Positions 32,150-35,028 of a stretch of 35,028 nt of DNA are shown here, piece after piece (within the stretch, counting starts at the first letter, position 1; each line of letters starts with the position of its first letter). Under the pieces are notes generated by a model. That model saw only the letters and a list, made by a program, of their open reading frames with translations. It was not told the origin of the DNA and did not search any database. The stretch spans positions 294,316-329,343 of the forward strand of contig MNCI01035206.1 of assembly GCA_015680685.1 (NCBI GenBank), given 5' to 3'. Both the position numbers and the translations under genes were made by a program. Origin of the DNA: Gnetum montanum. Its lineage: Eukaryota; Streptophyta; Gnetopsida; Gnetales; Gnetaceae.

Positions 32150-33327
32150 AGAAAGATGTGATCCGCAAGTGAGCTAGCTAGTACGTAATCATAGGAGACA
32201 GTACTCTCTGTAGACGCTCTTTTGATGGTGTGCTGCTTACTTGCGTTAACAAAGACCAAGCACAGCGTATCGTTAGCGAGGTTCACGAGGGATTATGCGG
32301 AAGACACGTAGCACCAAGGGCTATGGCTTCAAAAATTCGCTGCTTAGGGTACTACTGGTCACGCATGGAAAAAGATTGCCTAACAAAGGTTAAAACTTGT
32401 GACACGTATCAGCGTCACGCAAATCTTATACACGTGTCGCCTATAGAGTTACATACGACTCAAATAACATGGCCATTTCAATGATGGGGACTAGACATTA
32501 TAGGTCCCATCACACCGAAATCTTCCGCATGTCATAGCTTCATAATTACCGCTATTGTGTACTTCACGAAGTGGGTAGAAGCTATTCCTTTAAGGAAGAT
32601 TACATCTCAACAGATTTTCCATTTCATCTTAGACAACATTGTAACCAGATTTGGTCTCCCGATGACTATCGTGACCAACAATGGGCCGCAGTTTAGTAGT
32701 ATGGAAACCAAATCCTTCTGTGATAGCCTTGGTATTAAACAATCTTTTTCCTCGCCCTACTACCCGCAAGCGAATGGTCAAGTTGAAGCAACAAACAAGG
32801 TCATCATCAATCTGCTCAAGAAAATGCTCGACAGTAACAAGAGACGGTGGCACGAAAAAATCCTCTATGTGCTATGGGCGTATCGTACTACATGTAGGAT
32901 GGCTACAGAGAGTACACCCTACAGCCTAGTCTACAGATCTGAAGCAGTGCTGTCCCTTGAGTTGCAAATTCCTTCTCTGAGAATGGTCCTCTTCACGATT
33001 ATAAATGAGGCTCAACACACCGAGTCCCGGATCATGGATTTGGATTCAGTAGAAGAGAAGCGAATACAGACGCTTGATACAATCGAAAAGTATCAAGACA
33101 GGTAGAGGCAAAAGCATCGTCACAATCTTCAGCAGCGTTCGATCAAGAAAGGAGATTTAGTTCTCAAGGCCATTCGCAAACCAGTAGGCAAATTCTCTGC
33201 AAACTGGGAGGGCCCTTTCTTGGTGACTGATGCGTATAGCAATGGAGCATTCAAGCTAGCGAATGTCGATGGCAACGAGTTACCAAACCCTGTCAATCAT
33301 ATATATCTGAAGCGGTACTACATATAG
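32150..33327 (+). pseudogene. int: Integrase of element 2, one catalytic Asp lost
   Basis: N-terminal zinc-binding region: HEGLCGRH (about 32285) then CDTYQRH, where the usual second Cys is Tyr. Core: GLDIIGPI (first Asp, about 32492), IVTNNGPQF (about 32670), where the second catalytic Asp is Asn, and YYPQANGQVEATN with the Glu preserved. The C-terminal domain (GDLVLKAI, GKFSANWEGPFLV, NHIYLKRYYI) ends at a TAG at 33325-33327, probably the natural stop. Premature stops are 32170 (TGA), 32179 (TAG), 32482 (TGA) and 33103 (TAG). The GAC to AAC change fits deamination of a CpG on the other strand. No chromodomain follows. Confidence 0.85.
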
Positions 33328-33363
33328 TTGCATCTCCAGTGTGAATATCAGGTATGGCAACAA

Positions 33364-33850
33364 TCGTCTGCTATGACGTTAAACTAGCAACAAATGTCCG
33401 CTATGACGTAAAACTGGCATGCCCTTCACGCATCCGCCACAACGCTAAACTGGTACTGATCGTCTGCCACGACGTAAAACTGGCAAGTTGTAACCATCCG
33501 CTACGACGTAAAACTGGCAATGTTGTACAGGTCCGCAAAGATGAAAAACTGACATCTTTTGCACGCGTCCACCACGACACTAAACTGGCACCGGCTGTTC
33601 GTTATAACATAAAACTGACAAAGGTAAGTAGTCGTCCGCTAAGACGTAAAACCAGCACAGACTTGTCCTTGGGTCACGACACAAAACTGACACCCACAGC
33701 ACAGTCTGCTGGGACCATAAATCAACCCCACCACCATCCGCTATGATGTAAAACTAGCATTTCTTGGTCCGCCTAGACTTTAAACTGGGACCATGATTTG
33801 CTGAGACTTAAAATCAGCAATGACAGTCTACTAGGACTTAAAACTGGGGC
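33364..33850 (+). repeat. Degenerate minisatellite after integrase, about 14 units
   Basis: A core like TCCGCTATGACGTAAAACTG is repeated about 14 times (near 33364, 33391, 33430, 33461, 33495, 33529, 33565, 33596, 33632, 33669, 33736, 33767, 33796, 33825) with variable spacers of roughly 5-40 bp. Cores diverge gradually. Tandem repeats in the hypervariable 3' UTR are a known property of Tat/Ogre elements and a source of plant satellites. Confidence 0.8.
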
Positions 33851-34638
33851 TCACAAGCTGCCATCATGCAAGTCAAGCGAACGTGATTCTCTCTGTGCAG
33901 CTGCAAAACAAATGGGGTGGGACGCTGAGACAGCTCCAGCGTCACTACTTCATTGGCATTCTGCTGATCTCTCGAATGTGCCAAAGGGCATACTACTGAC
34001 CCCTCAGAGATACCGTCACCACACCCACTCCAGCGGTGGTACTTCTGAGAGGTTAGTTCCGCCGCCCGGAGCCCCAAAGACGTTCTCATCAATTACGACT
34101 TTGGGGATATCCGCTCATCATCGCTATCAGGCCCTGGCTTCACAAATTCATCTGGCTGGTCCTTTACATAACCAGTCAGGTGTGTCGAGTCTGATGTTCT
34201 TTGGCGACGATATGCTAGGCCAAGCGTAAAGGTTGAAGACTCTGGCCTCGTGCTACAGTTCCTCCTTCACGGCCCGATCACTTCATCTCGCCTCTAATGG
34301 AACTTGTTTCAACAACCTCGCCCGTGATTCGCACGAGCAATGGTATCCTCTGTTTTCTTCTTTGGTTGCAGGTTACTTACTTCGAGGATGTCGTTCAAAG
34401 GTGCATTCATCTGAGCGGTGAAGTACAAACAGCGTTTTGAAATGGCTGCTCAGGTTAGCTTGTCCACTTAGAAGTGCATCCTTGTTCCCCTTATAATCCT
34501 ACCCCCAGCTCTTACTATACTTCATCTCTACCATTTGTTTCCCCTTTGCAAAATCTACACACGTAGCATCCATTTTCCGCATTCGCATTACAACCAAGTC
34601 CATAAACCAACCTAACACAATCTGCTTAATGGACGCTC

Positions 34639-34655
34639 AAAAAAAAAGGGGGGGG
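34639..34655 (+). other. Extra polypurine tract (A9G8)
   Basis: A run of nine A followed by eight G, about 360 bp before the 3' LTR. It resembles a plus-strand primer tract, but no LTR start follows it. Confidence 0.35.
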
Positions 34656-35000
34656 TTCGGCAAAATGGGTAAAACACATCTCACTCAGGCTGTGCAGACG
34701 CAACACAATTTGTCTATGTAACCCCTTCATCTACAAAATGACGGCATAACTCCATGCTAACACACCTGCAGGAGAAAGCCTAACTGCTTATGCATGAAGA
34801 AGTAATACTTACTCATTTGCATCTTCCCCGAACCTGTTTCCTCTTGTACCATCCTATCTCCTACTTCCTCCATCTTTGCTCTTCTATGTTGACAGGGTGA
34901 CACTTGAGTAACCATTGATGAACGCTGTTCATGCTTTTACCTATCCGGTGTTTCGTATTCTTTGTCGACGTCTTTCGGGCAAGCCCTCTAACCGTCAACA

Positions 35001-35012
35001 AAGAGGGGCCAT
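35001..35012 (+). other. Polypurine tract of element 2
   Basis: AAGAGGGGCCAT directly precedes the TGAAACACC start of the 3' LTR. Plus-strand DNA synthesis would prime here. Confidence 0.6.
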
Positions 35013-35028
35013 TGAAACACCGTGAAAA
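35013..35028 (+). repeat. First 16 bp of the 3' LTR of element 2
   Basis: TGAAACACCGTGAAAA matches the 5' LTR start at 19002-19017 at 15 of 16 positions. The rest lies outside the window. Confidence 0.7.

Larger units (their letters stand above)
33328..35000 (+). other. 3' untranslated region of element 2
   Basis: Besides the minisatellite (33364-33850), I see no supported gene. The frame at 33798-34229 starts inside the minisatellite and has no recognisable domain. An A9G8 run lies at 34639-34655. Confidence 0.5.
19002..35028 (+). mobile_element. Giant Tat/Ogre-type Ty3/gypsy retrotransposon (element 2), runs off the window
   Basis: 5' LTR 19002-20562, primer site 20569, gag-pro 20820-24609, an antisense spliced gene 29391-25266, RT-RNase H-second RNase H-integrase 29833-33327, minisatellite 33364-33850, and polypurine tract with 16 bp of 3' LTR at 35001-35028. 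The internal part is 14.45 kb, so the full element would be near 17.6 kb, in the range of Ogre-like giants. The archaeal-type second RNase H between RNase H and integrase is diagnostic of the Tat lineage. All coding parts have premature stops, and pol shows no frameshift. A five-base target duplication CTTGG (18997-19001) is expected beyond the window end. Confidence 0.85.

Noticed and set aside
569-33327. Alternative genetic code in which TAG encodes Gln
   Set aside because: TGA also occurs at Arg positions and TAA at some Gln positions, many intact CAG codons remain, and the elements have lost catalytic residues too. Decay by C-to-T change explains all of this better.
33364-33850. Repeated core with variable spacers, CRISPR-like at first sight
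   Set aside because: Cores diverge gradually, spacers vary in length from a few to about 40 bases, no cas genes are present, and the array sits in the 3' UTR of a plant retrotransposon. It is a minisatellite.
33798-34229. 143-residue open frame after integrase (possible env-like or extra ORF)
   Set aside because: It begins inside the minisatellite, has no membrane segment or recognised domain, and an overlapping reverse frame is equally open.
34639-34655. A9G8 tract as the start of the 3' LTR
   Set aside because: No TG start matching the 5' LTR follows it, whereas 35013-35028 matches the 5' LTR start at 15 of 16 bases.

Overview
The window is plant nuclear DNA made almost entirely of old, nested LTR retrotransposons. 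I see no ordinary host gene, tRNA, rRNA or CRISPR array. The Ty3/gypsy lineages (Athila-like and Tat/Ogre-like), TATA-box LTRs, GT-AG introns of about 50-100 nt, and nonsense codons concentrated at former CAG and CGA codons (plant CHG and CG methylation contexts) point to a land plant with a large, repeat-rich genome. A gymnosperm is plausible but not proven.

Region 1 (1-9171) is a decayed Athila-like Ty3/gypsy element read on the + strand: an LTR tail and leader, gag, then protease, reverse transcriptase, RNase H and integrase, a roughly 2 kb T-rich non-coding 3' part, and an LTR at 8699-9171. Region 2 (9172-18996) is a scrambled array of pieces of the same family. It has a second LTR on the - strand (9586-10093), and a large imperfect inverted repeat (about 10485-13140 against 15860-18600) whose arms each hold the 3' part of an element, its LTR and its leader. 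The 2.7 kb loop between the arms carries a broken endonuclease domain of a LINE-type element. A further LTR lies at 18612-18996.

Region 3 (19002 to the window end) is a giant Tat/Ogre-type element inserted exactly at the primer-binding site of that last LTR. Its 5' LTR is 19002-20562, and the first 16 bases of its 3' LTR are at 35013-35028. It carries gag-protease (20820-24609), RT, RNase H, a second (archaeal-type) RNase H and integrase (29833-33327), and a long 3' UTR with a minisatellite.

The most notable object lies between protease and RT. It is an antisense gene (29391-25266, - strand) that I can reconstruct as nine exons with eight short GT-AG introns, all in compatible phase (1168 codons including the natural stop), with its own TATA box. 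It encodes a basic N-terminus, a HAD/NIF-phosphatase-like domain, a large unrecognised domain, 16-residue repeats, a coiled coil and an acidic tail. It looks like a captured intron-containing gene kept in antisense, where its introns cannot be spliced from the sense genomic RNA. It may sit inside a sense-strand Ogre-type intron (24572-29859) that would join protease to RT in phase. All coding parts carry premature stops, so this copy is dead.
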